DNA of 64,000 bases from Chitinophaga eiseniae (GTDB taxonomy: Bacteria; Bacteroidota; Bacteroidia; Chitinophagales; Chitinophagaceae): positions 186,001-250,000 of the forward strand of contig NZ_FUWZ01000004.1 of NCBI RefSeq assembly GCF_900167135.1, read 5' to 3'. Positions within the stretch are counted from its first letter, which is position 1. Each line of letters opens with the position of its first letter. A program made the translations under genes and the position numbers. Below, one piece after another: positions 43,582-52,869 of the stretch. The notes below the pieces were generated by a model. It worked only from the letters and a program-made list of their open reading frames with translations, did not search any database and had not been told where the DNA came from.

Positions 43582-44103
43582 TCAGTTGTTGCTTTTTTTT
43601 AGCAGTTCTTCATACGCAGGCGCTTCTGTTTTTTCCACGCCATCAGAAATTTTTATTCCTGCTTTTTCAAATTCCCGGATTAATCTTTTATCGAAACCTG
43701 TAATGTAAGATGCAAAAGACAAAGAATCTTTTACTTCGGGAATCGCCTTAAAAGGAACATTCGGTTCTGTAAATCTATATAAAGTGGCTTTAGTACTATC
43801 GTTACCTTCAAGAAGTACAGAGTCGCCGTAGTCTGTGATCTTAGCTGCGTAATAATTTGTAAGGTATTTCAAAGAATCATTTTCTATTTTGTAAGGAAGC
43901 CCGAACCGGCCGACTTTCTGATTATAAAAAACGATGTGTTGCGAATCAATGTCAAATTCGCTATATCCATTTTCCATTGAAAATCTATGCCATTTTCCGA
44001 TTAAATATTTTTTGTTTCCTTCAATGTTTTTAGGACTTGGTGAACCGCAGGAAGAAAGCGCAAAAATGAAGTATGCAAGAAAATAAGGTGTTGATCTCAT
44101 CAT
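43582..44103 (-). CDS. unknown lipoprotein
   Basis: A 173-residue lipoprotein, with signal peptide MMRSTPYFLAYFIFALSSC and lipidated Cys19. The mature chain (GKWHRFSMENGYSEFDIDSQHIVFYNQ, DSLKYLTNYYAAKITDYGDSVLLEG) alternates strands and turns in the way of small lipocalin-like or calycin lipoproteins. A lysine- and glutamate-rich tail follows. I cannot name a family. It lies alone, about 260 bases from each neighbour, within the AT-richer block. The 43323-43581 gap before it holds nothing recognisable. Confidence 0.65.
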   Translation of the reverse strand: MMRSTPYFLAYFIFALSSCGSPSPKNIEGNKKYLIGKWHRFSMENGYSEFDIDSQHIVFYNQKVGRFGLPYKIENDSLKYLTNYYAAKITDYGDSVLLEGNDSTKATLYRFTEPNVPFKAIPEVKDSLSFASYITGFDKRLIREFEKAGIKISDGVEKTEAPAYEELLKKSNN

Positions 44104-44160
44104 AACAGTGGTTGAATAATTTTTAAGAGATATTTTTTAAATCCGGACAGAATATGGCGT

Positions 44161-44200
44161 ATACAAATACTGCCTGGCTTTTGTCAGGCAGTATTTGTAT
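44161..44200 (-). terminator. 16-base perfect hairpin after the xylanase gene
   Basis: The arms at 44161-44176 and 44185-44200 are exact reverse complements with an 8-base loop, about 20 bases after the minus-strand stop at 44222. The outer arm is AT-rich (ATACAAATA) and can supply U-rich RNA, so it is a good terminator candidate for the GH11 gene and, in the other direction, insulates the next gene. Confidence 0.65.
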
Positions 44201-44221
44201 CTCATTAATTTATACCGGCGT

Positions 44222-44980
44222 TTACTGCATCCAGATAGTACAGTTAATATTGCCATTGGTATTAGAGCCCCAGGTCTCTGAAACCATAATAGCCGGAATA
44301 TTTAACTGGCCAAGCGTATATCCCAGGCTACTCCACTTGTTATAGTGGTTGGCAAAAGTAATGACGCGATTTTGTCCGGTTGCAACTTTTGAAACTCTGG
44401 AACTATAAATCTGCCTGAAGCCATCACCACCGTCAATATTTTTACCTGTCATCCAACGGGTCCATACGTTATAACCTGCCCCATCGCTTTCAAATGTGCC
44501 TAAATAAGTGCCGGTGTGAGGGGACACTGCGCCCCATGTTTCATTCACATAGTACTCATAATAAGGGTTTCTGCTCCATCCATACCAGCCGAAAGTACCA
44601 CCACCGGAATTTGAATAAGTGCCGAGATTATATCCTATTTTGTAGGATGCAGCACCAACCGAATAGCCTTTGCCACACGTAAAATTGCCATTAAATCCGT
44701 TCCAGTTAACGCTGTAGTTGCCTCCCGGGCCGTTTGCGTAATTAACAATACCGGTAGCGCCATCACTTTTCCAAAGCGACCAAAAGAAGCCGTTATGTGT
44801 GCCCGATTGGTAGGATTCGGTCTTGGCTTTGGAATGGCGCTCATTACCAGCTACCCCGGTCTGGGTCTCCGCCTCTTTTTTGCAGCTTGTTAAAATTGCG
44901 GCAGCTGCGAGTACAATAATTGCTGCAGTGCTAAAAGTAACCATCCCGGTTACGCTTGTTAGTGGGTTTTGTTTTTTCAT
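44222..44980 (-). CDS. lipid-anchored GH11 endo-1,4-beta-xylanase
   Basis: A 252-residue GH11 jelly-roll xylanase, which cuts internal xylan bonds with retention. A lipoprotein signal ends at Cys33 (LTSCKKEAE), so the enzyme is tethered at the surface, unlike most secreted GH11 enzymes. Landmarks are GFFWSLWKSDG, YSVNWNGFNGNFTCGKGY, and GWYGWSRNPYYEYYVNETWG with the nucleophile at E142 (EYY), then GTYLGTFESDGAGY, FRQIYSSRVSKVATG, ANHYNKWSSLG and VSETWGSNTNG with the acid/base at E235. Both catalytic glutamates are present. It is divergently oriented from the GH43 gene of the neighbouring xylan locus and probably starts degradation there. Confidence 0.93.
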   Translation of the reverse strand: MKKQNPLTSVTGMVTFSTAAIIVLAAAAILTSCKKEAETQTGVAGNERHSKAKTESYQSGTHNGFFWSLWKSDGATGIVNYANGPGGNYSVNWNGFNGNFTCGKGYSVGAASYKIGYNLGTYSNSGGGTFGWYGWSRNPYYEYYVNETWGAVSPHTGTYLGTFESDGAGYNVWTRWMTGKNIDGGDGFRQIYSSRVSKVATGQNRVITFANHYNKWSSLGYTLGQLNIPAIMVSETWGSNTNGNINCTIWMQ

Positions 44981-45315
44981 ATCGTGGTTATTTTGTTAGA
45001 GAAGCAAAAAAAACATATTTCAAAATGGAACTATGCTAATAATCTCCAAATCTGTTGCACAAATGTTCATATGCTGTGCCTATGCTCCAAAACGTCACAT
45101 TATTCATTGAAAGCATTGAGATTTCCACAGTATGGGAAAGGGCTTCCTGGGGTGTACCTGTCCATCCATGCGAAGGTTGGTCCTCTGGTATTTAACCGGG
45201 AGCGTTTGGGCCTGTTATGGTCCCGGACAAGACATTTTTACGCTTCATTTCAACATTTGTGGCAGTCTGCTGAAGGGGACAGGGGTATCTTGTCGTCACA
45301 AAATTTGTTTACCAA
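44981..45315. promoter_or_regulatory. divergent regulatory region between GH11 and GH43 genes
   Basis: This 335-base gap separates divergent xylan genes and must hold both promoters. Matching octamers in inverted orientation (ACAAATGT near 45059, ACATTTGT near 45252) and an AAATTTGTTTACCAAATG stretch (45301-45318) are visible, but I cannot assign a regulator. No further gene fits. Confidence 0.35.
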
Positions 45316-47310
45316 ATGTTTTTAAGACCTGTTGCTTTTGTCTTTGTATGTTTAAATTTGATAATACAAAACGGCCTTGCCCGACAAAGTTACCCGGCAC
45401 GGCAAGCCAATCCCGAACCCGTGGCGGATGCCGGCACTGCAAGTATTTACCCGGGGGTAAATACTTATGTCAATCCGGTGTTGCCTGGCGATCACCCGGA
45501 CCCAACGTTGCTAAAAGTGGGTAATGACTTCTATCACTGCGGTTCCTCTTTCCATTTTAACCCCTATCTCCCCATCTATCATTCCAAAGACCTGGTACAC
45601 TGGAAAGTGATTGCCCGCGTTTTGACGCCCTCCAATACGGGTATGGTCACGGACCGTCCGGGGACAGGCGTATGGCAGGGGGCCCTCACGTATTTTTACG
45701 GTTCTTATTGGATCTATTTTTCTTCACATGGACAATGGTTTGCGAAGGCGCCCTCACCGGCAGGGCCATGGTCCGCTCCGGTGCGGGTACAGGAAAATGT
45801 TCGTACTGGTCCGCTTGGTTATGATAACTCTATTTTTGTTGACGATGATGGAAAACCCTATATGTTGATTAAAAATGGCCAGAAAGTAAACAGGATACAG
45901 GCACTTGGTCAGGACGGCCAACTCACTGATTCTGTGATCAATCTGGACTGGATAAATGCCGGGTTACAGTACAGTTGGGCGGAAGGCCCTGTTATGTGCA
46001 AGCGTAATGGATATTATTATTATTTCCCTGCGGGCGACGTGTCCGGCGGTCAGTACGTTTTGCGGACAACAGCACTAACGGCAGATTCCTCTAAGTGGGA
46101 ACGACTGGGCGATTTTTTCAAACCCATTACAGACCCGAATAATGTTTTCCCTCGCCCCAATCATATTTCGGCGCCTGTGCAGCTGGCGGATGGTACCTGG
46201 TGGACATTAGGTCAAAGCTATGAAAAGCATGGCGACGACGACTGGTCCGGTATGGGCCGGCAAACCTCCCTTTATCGTGTAGTCTGGGAAGGGGACCGCC
46301 CCTGGGGGGAGGCGCCGGTTAGCGGGCCTGTGGCAAAACCCGCACTGGATAATAATAACACACCCTGGCGTAGTGTGCATACGGATCGTTTTGACAGCGA
46401 CAGTCTCGGCCCCTGGTGGCATTTCTTAACACAACCCGCCGCCGCAGCCTATTCGCTGGCACAGCGCAAAGGGTGGGTCCGCCTATCTCCTGATAGTGCC
46501 GGCGCACACCTGCTGCAAAAGGAAACAGACCATTATTATACGGCCGTTACCCGGGTAAGTGTGGTTTCCCCTGTTCCGGAGGCGCATGGCGGTATTTGTC
46601 TTACCAACGGAAAACAAAGTGTGGTTGCCCGTCTTTATTATGATCATGGCAATAGCCCGCGTATTGTATTGCAATTGGATACTGCACTGCGGGAAATGCC
46701 ATATCACAAAGGAAAAGATGTGTGGCTGAAACTGGAACGGTTCGGGCACCGGTTGACCGGCTTCTTTAGCACCGATGGCAAACATTGGCAACAGGTTGGT
46801 CCGCCGGTGAATGCAACGCCTGTCGATAAAGCGCAGCCTGATTTTAACAGCTGGGTGGGGACCAGCGTCGGTTTATTTGCGGAAAAAGGCCCGGTCGACT
46901 TCCGTTTTTTTGTTTGTAAAGATGGATTCTCCCGACTGCCTGCGGTGGGAAGCAGCAATTATTACGGCATCAGCAAAATAAAACACGGGGACGAAATGAC
47001 AGTTACCAATTCTTCTGTACACGGTGGATGGCTGATGATATCGGGTGTGGATTTTGGCGCTGCAGGTGAAGCAAAGACCGTTGAAATAGCGGCCAGTGCT
47101 ATCAAAGGCGGCAAATTGGAGCTGTTCACCGACGACCTGGAGAGGGGCCGGCAAATCGCTGTGGTGCAGGTGAAGCCAGGAGGAAACAGGTTGCATACGG
47201 GCAGTTTGCGCCAGGTAACCGGGCAGCATGATCTTTTTATCCGGTTTCCCACCGGCTCCGCCGGAGATGTCATCATTCAAAACATCCGCTTGTTAAGAGC
47301 AGAAAAATAA
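45316..47310 (+). CDS. GH43-family beta-xylosidase/arabinofuranosidase
   Basis: A 664-residue exported enzyme (signal ending near NGLARQ). The five-bladed propeller shows all three GH43 catalytic acids: base Asp62 in GDHPDPTLLK, Asp170 in GYDNSIFVDDDGKPYM, and acid Glu223 in WAEGPVM. The C-terminal part (about residues 350-555) is a concanavalin-like domain (FLTQPAAAAYSLAQRKGWVRL, FFSTDGKHWQQVG) of the GH43 C2 type. The final 100 residues form another beta module. The family removes xylose or arabinose from xylan fragments; which one cannot be decided. It is the first gene of the locus on this strand, 95 bases before the esterase gene. Confidence 0.9.
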   Translation: MFLRPVAFVFVCLNLIIQNGLARQSYPARQANPEPVADAGTASIYPGVNTYVNPVLPGDHPDPTLLKVGNDFYHCGSSFHFNPYLPIYHSKDLVHWKVIARVLTPSNTGMVTDRPGTGVWQGALTYFYGSYWIYFSSHGQWFAKAPSPAGPWSAPVRVQENVRTGPLGYDNSIFVDDDGKPYMLIKNGQKVNRIQALGQDGQLTDSVINLDWINAGLQYSWAEGPVMCKRNGYYYYFPAGDVSGGQYVLRTTALTADSSKWERLGDFFKPITDPNNVFPRPNHISAPVQLADGTWWTLGQSYEKHGDDDWSGMGRQTSLYRVVWEGDRPWGEAPVSGPVAKPALDNNNTPWRSVHTDRFDSDSLGPWWHFLTQPAAAAYSLAQRKGWVRLSPDSAGAHLLQKETDHYYTAVTRVSVVSPVPEAHGGICLTNGKQSVVARLYYDHGNSPRIVLQLDTALREMPYHKGKDVWLKLERFGHRLTGFFSTDGKHWQQVGPPVNATPVDKAQPDFNSWVGTSVGLFAEKGPVDFRFFVCKDGFSRLPAVGSSNYYGISKIKHGDEMTVTNSSVHGGWLMISGVDFGAAGEAKTVEIAASAIKGGKLELFTDDLERGRQIAVVQVKPGGNRLHTGSLRQVTGQHDLFIRFPTGSAGDVIIQNIRLLRAEK

Positions 47311-47404
47311 CAGGCTACCACCCGTTTTTGCTTTAATTGAGCAGATGATTATTTTATTTGTTTGAATGACATTTATTATTTTAACAACAGAAAAATTCCA
47401 CGAT

Positions 47405-49324
47405 ATGAAAACTACAGTACTTGGTTTTTCCCTTTTTCTATTATTTACCATGCCGGCTTTTACACAAAACATGGTTGAACATGCAACGCCCGGTTTTGAC
47501 ACCCCGCGTGCAGCTATACCGCATGGCAGGATTGATACTGTCAGGTATAACTCCACAACAGTAGGTAACCAGCGCAAGGCATTGATATATACGCCCCCCG
47601 GATTTTCAAGACAGAAGAAATACCCGGTGCTATACCTGCTGCATGGCATTGGTGGCGACGAAAAGGAATGGTTAAACGGTGGCTCGCCCCAGGTGATCCT
47701 GGACAACCTGTATGCCGAAGGGAAAATTAAGCCTATGATCGTTGTTATGCCCAACGGCAGGGCTATGAAGGACGACAGGGCCATCGGTAACATCATGACG
47801 CCCGACAAAGTGCAGGCATTTGCTACTTTTGAAAAAGATCTGTTACATGATCTCATTCCCTATATACAAAAGAACTACCACGTGTATTCCGACAGGGACC
47901 ACCGGGCCATTGCAGGACTGTCGATGGGAGGTGGGCAGTCACTGAATTTTGGCCTCGGTAACCTGGATAAGTTCGCCTGGATAGGTGGTTTTTCATCTGC
48001 CCCTAATACAAAAACACCGGAAGAGCTGGTGCCCGATCCCGTAGCAGCAAAACAGCAAATAAAGCTGCTGTGGATTTCCTGTGGCGCCAGTGACAGATTA
48101 GTTACCTTCAGCAGACGTACCCATGAATACCTGCAGAAAAACGATGTACCACATATTTATTATATAGAGCCGGGCGTACACGATTTTAAGGTGTGGAAGA
48201 ACGGTCTGTATATGTTTTCCCAACTGATCTTTAAACCGGTGGATACCGCCACATTCTCAAAATATCCGGTGGCGGGCATGCCTGCTGAAACCAACGTGCG
48301 TACTGCGGGATATCCGCAGATATTGCCGGACCACCGCGTGATCTTCCGCGTAAAGGCGCCGGAAGCGCAGAAAGTGCAGGTCGACCTGGGCCGCAGGTAC
48401 GACATGATGAAAGACACCGGCGGTTTATGGACGGTGATAACAGATTCCGTCAGCGAAGGGTTCCATTATTATTCACTGCTGATTGACGGCATGGCAATAG
48501 CAGATCCTGCCAGTAAAACTTTTTATGGCATGGGCAGAATGGCAAGCGGTATTGAAATACCCCTTACCGGCGATAACTATTATGCGTTAAGAGATGTACC
48601 GCACGGGGATATCCGTGTCAGCAAATATTTCTCGAAGGTCACCCGCTCCTGGCGGCAGTTGTATATCTATACACCTCCTGGCTATGATGTAAATACAAGT
48701 GGAAAATATCCTGTGCTTTATATTTTACACGGCGGCGGCGAAGATGAAACCGGCTGGGCCACACAAGGCAAGGCTGACCTGATCATGGACAACCTGATTG
48801 CTGCCAAAAAAGCCGAACCAATGCTGGTCGTGATGCCGGATGCTAACGTAGGCGGCGCTGCTTTCGATGAGTCCGGGCTGAAAACATTCGAGTCGGAGCT
48901 GAAGGATGTTATCATTCCCCTGGTAGAAAAAAAATTCCGTGTTGAAACCGTAGCGGCCAAAAGGGCATTGGCCGGTTTATCCATGGGAGGCATCCATACA
49001 CTTTATACCGGTATCAGGAACACAGAACTGTTTTCCAGCCTGGGGGTATTCAGCTCCGGCTGGATACAACCCCGGCAGGGCGGTATTGCAGCAGCCCAGT
49101 ACGATTTTATGGGCGCTAACGCAGCCATGATCAATAACAAACTGAAAGTACTGTGGATTGCAATGGGGGGAAAAGAAGATATTGCCTATAAGAACTGCCA
49201 GCTGATGCTGGCAAAACTGGATGAGCTAAATATCAAACATACTTATACCGAATATCCCGGTGGCCATACCTGGCCGGTATGGAGAAATAACCTGTTCAAT
49301 TTTGCGCAGCAGCTCTTTAAATAA
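47405..49324 (+). CDS. double-domain CE1 esterase (feruloyl or acetyl xylan type)
   Basis: A 639-residue exported enzyme; the start at 47405 opens on a signal peptide (LFTMPAFTQ). It contains two alpha/beta hydrolase domains of carbohydrate esterase family 1 joined by a linker. Domain 1 (about residues 40-285) has YPVLYLLHGIGGDE, Ser173 in G-L-S-M-G-G and His in GVHDFKVWK. The middle (about 300-390) resembles the N-terminal CBM48-like esterase domain (VIFRVKAPEAQKVQVDLG, YYSLLIDGMAIADP). Domain 2 (about 395-639) has YPVLYILHGGGEDE, Ser526 in G-L-S-M-G-G and His in GGHTWPVW. Both active sites look intact, so two ester types may be removed from one xylan fragment. Confidence 0.9.
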   Translation: MKTTVLGFSLFLLFTMPAFTQNMVEHATPGFDTPRAAIPHGRIDTVRYNSTTVGNQRKALIYTPPGFSRQKKYPVLYLLHGIGGDEKEWLNGGSPQVILDNLYAEGKIKPMIVVMPNGRAMKDDRAIGNIMTPDKVQAFATFEKDLLHDLIPYIQKNYHVYSDRDHRAIAGLSMGGGQSLNFGLGNLDKFAWIGGFSSAPNTKTPEELVPDPVAAKQQIKLLWISCGASDRLVTFSRRTHEYLQKNDVPHIYYIEPGVHDFKVWKNGLYMFSQLIFKPVDTATFSKYPVAGMPAETNVRTAGYPQILPDHRVIFRVKAPEAQKVQVDLGRRYDMMKDTGGLWTVITDSVSEGFHYYSLLIDGMAIADPASKTFYGMGRMASGIEIPLTGDNYYALRDVPHGDIRVSKYFSKVTRSWRQLYIYTPPGYDVNTSGKYPVLYILHGGGEDETGWATQGKADLIMDNLIAAKKAEPMLVVMPDANVGGAAFDESGLKTFESELKDVIIPLVEKKFRVETVAAKRALAGLSMGGIHTLYTGIRNTELFSSLGVFSSGWIQPRQGGIAAAQYDFMGANAAMINNKLKVLWIAMGGKEDIAYKNCQLMLAKLDELNIKHTYTEYPGGHTWPVWRNNLFNFAQQLFK

Positions 49325-49729
49325 TGGTAGTACAGGACATTAATATATACGGGAGGATATGCTGTTTATCGGTTATTTAAACATTATTGCTATCCTTTTG
49401 GAGATTCGTAGCATTGATATATACGTCTCTATTGTAGATTCGACTGTTGTTTTTTTAATTTCAATGTCTTCTGACTGATCTTCGACTGTTACGTTATGAA
49501 AAAAATTCCACTTAAACGTTAAATGATTACTTATGAAATTTCAATGCGCCCGGGTACCACGTCCCGCATCAACCAATATCAGTTTCATTCCTGACCAGGT
49601 AGTATCCACATCTCTGTAACGATACTGTCTTTTATAGCATTGTGATTTTTCTTGCCGGTATCCCGGCGTGACGGCCTTTTACCGGCTGTCAGGACCCGTA
49701 TTGCCCTAACATTAAATATTCTGAATTCC
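49325..49729 (+). promoter_or_regulatory. long leader region before the xylan SusC operon
   Basis: These 405 bases contain no gene. Two exact direct repeats stand out: TTCGACTGTT at 49439-49448 and 49481-49490, exactly 42 bases apart (about four helical turns), and AATTTCAATG near 49457 and 49535. They could be regulator sites for the hybrid two-component system of this locus. A -7 box could not be fixed with confidence. Confidence 0.4.
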
Positions 49730-52700
49730 ATGTTTAAAATGATTCTTTCGCAGATGTCATGGAAATGGCTGGCAGTGACGGCGCTAACGCTGTTGGCTGT
49801 ACCCTGCTATTCACCATTACAGGCCCAGGATGCAGGTGTGGTCCGGGGAGTAGTACTGGATGATAAAAAGACGCCCATCCCGGGTACAACGATACTGGTA
49901 AAGGAAACGAAGGTCAGTACCAGTACTGACGGTGATGGTAAGTTTCTTATTCATGTTCCTTCTGGCAAACAAGTGCTCGTTTTTAGTTACATAGGAAAAG
50001 TCACCCAGGAAGTAAATATCCAAAACCGACCGGAAATAACTGTTACCATGAAAGGCAAGGTGGTTGGTCTGGAAGATGTGGTAGTGGTGGGGTATGGCCG
50101 TCAGAAGCAGGCCAGTGTAGTCGCTGCTGTCTCGCAAACCTCCGGCAAGGTGCTCGAACGGGCGGGCGGCGTATCAAATATCGGTGCTGCCCTCACCGGA
50201 AATGTGCCCGGGTTGATTACCGCCCAAAGTACCGGCCTGCCCGGTGAGGAAGATCCTCAGCTGATTGTCCGCGGCCTCAGTACCTGGAATAACAGCAACC
50301 CACTGATACTGGTGGATGGGGTGGAACGTCCTATGAACAGCGTGGATATTGGCTCTGTAGAAACCGTAACAGTATTGAAAGATGCTTCGGCAACCGCTGT
50401 ATTTGGTTCACGGGGCGCCAACGGCGTTATCCTTATTACTACCAAACGAGGAAAAACAGGTAAGGCAGCTATCCGTGCAACGATCAACACAACGCTGAAA
50501 GCTCCTTCTAAACTGCCCGGCAAGGTAGATTCCTATAACGCCCTGCGTACCGTCAATGAAGCGATCGAGTACGAGCTGGCATTAAAGCCCGAAAGCTGGA
50601 ACAACTATTACCCTCAGGCTATTTTGGATAAGTACCGGTATCCGGCTAACCTGGAAGAAGCAGAACGTTATCCGAATGTAGACTGGGCGAAGACCTTATT
50701 CAGAAATTACGCGATGTCACAAAATGCCAATGTGAATATCAGCGGCGGAACACATTTTGTCAAATACTTCACCAGTGCGGATTTTCTGCATGAAGGCGAT
50801 CTTTTCAAAATTTATGATAACAGGCGCGGATATAAACCCGGTTTCGGCTTTAACCGCCTCAATGTCCGGTCCAACCTGGATTTCCAATTAACGCCTTCCA
50901 CACTCTTTAAAGTAAATCTTGCCGGCTCATATGGCGTAAGGAAAAGCCCGTGGGGGTTTTCAGGAAATCAGTACGGATCGTGGATTGATGCCTATACCAC
51001 TGCGCCGGACGTATTCCTGCCGGTATATGCCGACGGCTCCTGGGGATATTATGCACCTAATGAAGGAAGGGCGGAGAATTCGGCGAGAAGCCTGGCAGTG
51101 GGCGGTATTCAATATCAGACCACTACCCGCATTACCACCGATTTTACTGTTGAACAAAGTCTCGATATGCTCCTCCGTGGACTGAAGTTTAACGGCACGC
51201 TTTCTATGGATAATACTTTTGTGGAAAGTAACAGAGGCGTAAATGATCTTTATAATGATGTGCAACGGAAATGGATTGATCCGGCTACAGGAAATGTGTT
51301 TTACAGAAGCGCCTTCGACGGCGTTACTAATTTCGATTTCCAGGAAGGGGCAAAATGGTCGCCCGCGGCCGGTGCTGTGACCGATAACCAGCGCAGGTTA
51401 TTCTACCAGTTGCAGCTGAATTATGCCAGGACAATTGCGAAAAAACATAACGTAACTGCCATGGGGCTGCTGAATCGTAATGTTACAGCTTATGGCAGCA
51501 TGATACCCTCGTACCGGGAAGACTGGGTATTCCGCACCACTTATACCTACAACGACAAGTATACATTTGAATACAATGGCGCCTATAATGGCTCCGAGAA
51601 ATTTGCGCCCAGGTACCGCTTTGCCTTTTTCTCATCCGGTGGCGTGAACTGGATCGTATCCAATGAGAAATTTATGAGGAACATCCCGTTCCTGGACCTG
51701 TTGAAGGTCCGTGCTTCTTACGGGCAAACAGGTTTTGATAACGTGGCGGGGCGTTTCTTATACCTTACTGACTGGGCATATGGAGGTCAGGCACGGCTGG
51801 GTACCTCTGGTGAAGGCGCTGAGCGAAGCCCGTACAACTGGTACCGGGAGGCTACTGTCGGTAATCCCAATGTGCAATGGGAGCAGGCGGAAAAAATCAA
51901 TGTGGGTACCGACTTTGAATTATTTAACGGATTTATAAAAGGTAAGGCTGATTTCTTCCAGGATAAACGCTCTAAAATATTATTGGCCAACCGTTCTTCT
52001 GTACCTTCCTATTACGGCGCCACGCCACCGGTGGCTAATCTGGGCAGGGTAAACTCCCAGGGATATGAACTGGAACTGCATTTCAACTACCAGGCATCCA
52101 AACAAACCCGTGTTTGGGCCGATCTGAATATGACCCATACAAAAAATAAAGTCATCGAGGCGGATAACCCTGCATTGCTGCCGGCTTATCAAAAATCAGA
52201 AGGCATGCAGATCGGTCAGGCTTATTCTTACGTGAGCCAGGGATTTTATAACACGTGGGATGAGTTGTACGGGAGCACTATGCATAATACCAACGATAAT
52301 CAGAAGTTGCCGGGAAACTACTATCTCGTGGACTACAATGGCGATGGGGTGATTGATGCACGGGATAATATCCCTTACGGGCATAGCGGTTGGCCTGCCA
52401 ATACCTATAACGCCACTTTGGGCGCAGACTGGAAAGGGTTGAGTGTCTTTGTGCAATTCTATGCTGCCAACAATGTCACCCGCCAGGTGGTTTTTAACAG
52501 CCTGTCGTCCCAGGGACACACTGTCTATAATGAAGGTACTTACTGGTCAAAGAACAACACCGGTGCAGACGTGCCAATGCCCCGCTGGTTGTCAACACCG
52601 GCAGATTATTACCGGGGGACGCAATATATGTTTGATGGTTCCTACGTGCGATTAAAGAACGCTGAAATTGCCTATACGTTTAATACAGGGTTTATCAAAC

Positions 52701-52867
52701 GAACGGGGCTTGAATCGCTGAGAGTATATCTCAATGGTAATAACCTGGCGGCCTGGAGCAAAATGCCGGATGACCGCGAGTCGAACTTTGCCGGCACCGG
52801 TTGGGCATCGCAAGGAGCATATCCTACTGTAAAACGTTATAATCTCGGCGCCAATTTAACCTTCTAA
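49730..52867 (+). CDS. SusC/RagA transporter of the xylan locus (XusA-like)
   Basis: A 1045-residue TonB-dependent importer, started at the ATG at 49730 that opens on the leader MFKMILSQMSWKWLAVTA with signal cleavage near LQAQ. Domains: carboxypeptidase-D-like sandwich (about residues 38-120, GVVLDDKKTPIPGTTILVK), VVVVGYGRQKQ, the plug (about 130-250, NPLILVDGVERPMNSVD, LKDASATAVFGSRGANG), and a barrel ending NLGANLTF. There is no STN domain, as expected for a locus run by a hybrid two-component system rather than sigma/FecR. It is the first of two tandem SusC-SusD pairs; this order matches the xus cluster of gut xylan degraders. Confidence 0.94.
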   Translation: MFKMILSQMSWKWLAVTALTLLAVPCYSPLQAQDAGVVRGVVLDDKKTPIPGTTILVKETKVSTSTDGDGKFLIHVPSGKQVLVFSYIGKVTQEVNIQNRPEITVTMKGKVVGLEDVVVVGYGRQKQASVVAAVSQTSGKVLERAGGVSNIGAALTGNVPGLITAQSTGLPGEEDPQLIVRGLSTWNNSNPLILVDGVERPMNSVDIGSVETVTVLKDASATAVFGSRGANGVILITTKRGKTGKAAIRATINTTLKAPSKLPGKVDSYNALRTVNEAIEYELALKPESWNNYYPQAILDKYRYPANLEEAERYPNVDWAKTLFRNYAMSQNANVNISGGTHFVKYFTSADFLHEGDLFKIYDNRRGYKPGFGFNRLNVRSNLDFQLTPSTLFKVNLAGSYGVRKSPWGFSGNQYGSWIDAYTTAPDVFLPVYADGSWGYYAPNEGRAENSARSLAVGGIQYQTTTRITTDFTVEQSLDMLLRGLKFNGTLSMDNTFVESNRGVNDLYNDVQRKWIDPATGNVFYRSAFDGVTNFDFQEGAKWSPAAGAVTDNQRRLFYQLQLNYARTIAKKHNVTAMGLLNRNVTAYGSMIPSYREDWVFRTTYTYNDKYTFEYNGAYNGSEKFAPRYRFAFFSSGGVNWIVSNEKFMRNIPFLDLLKVRASYGQTGFDNVAGRFLYLTDWAYGGQARLGTSGEGAERSPYNWYREATVGNPNVQWEQAEKINVGTDFELFNGFIKGKADFFQDKRSKILLANRSSVPSYYGATPPVANLGRVNSQGYELELHFNYQASKQTRVWADLNMTHTKNKVIEADNPALLPAYQKSEGMQIGQAYSYVSQGFYNTWDELYGSTMHNTNDNQKLPGNYYLVDYNGDGVIDARDNIPYGHSGWPANTYNATLGADWKGLSVFVQFYAANNVTRQVVFNSLSSQGHTVYNEGTYWSKNNTGADVPMPRWLSTPADYYRGTQYMFDGSYVRLKNAEIAYTFNTGFIKRTGLESLRVYLNGNNLAAWSKMPDDRESNFAGTGWASQGAYPTVKRYNLGANLTF

Positions 52868-52869
52868 AC

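Noticed and set aside
38703..45000. proven integrative element at tRNA-Lys
   Set aside because: No integrase, no mobility gene and no repeat of the tRNA end were found; only composition suggests an island.
44969..45524. 118- and 130-codon plus-strand frames before the GH43 gene
   Set aside because: They overlap the divergent regulatory region and the GH43 signal peptide and have no recognisable domain.
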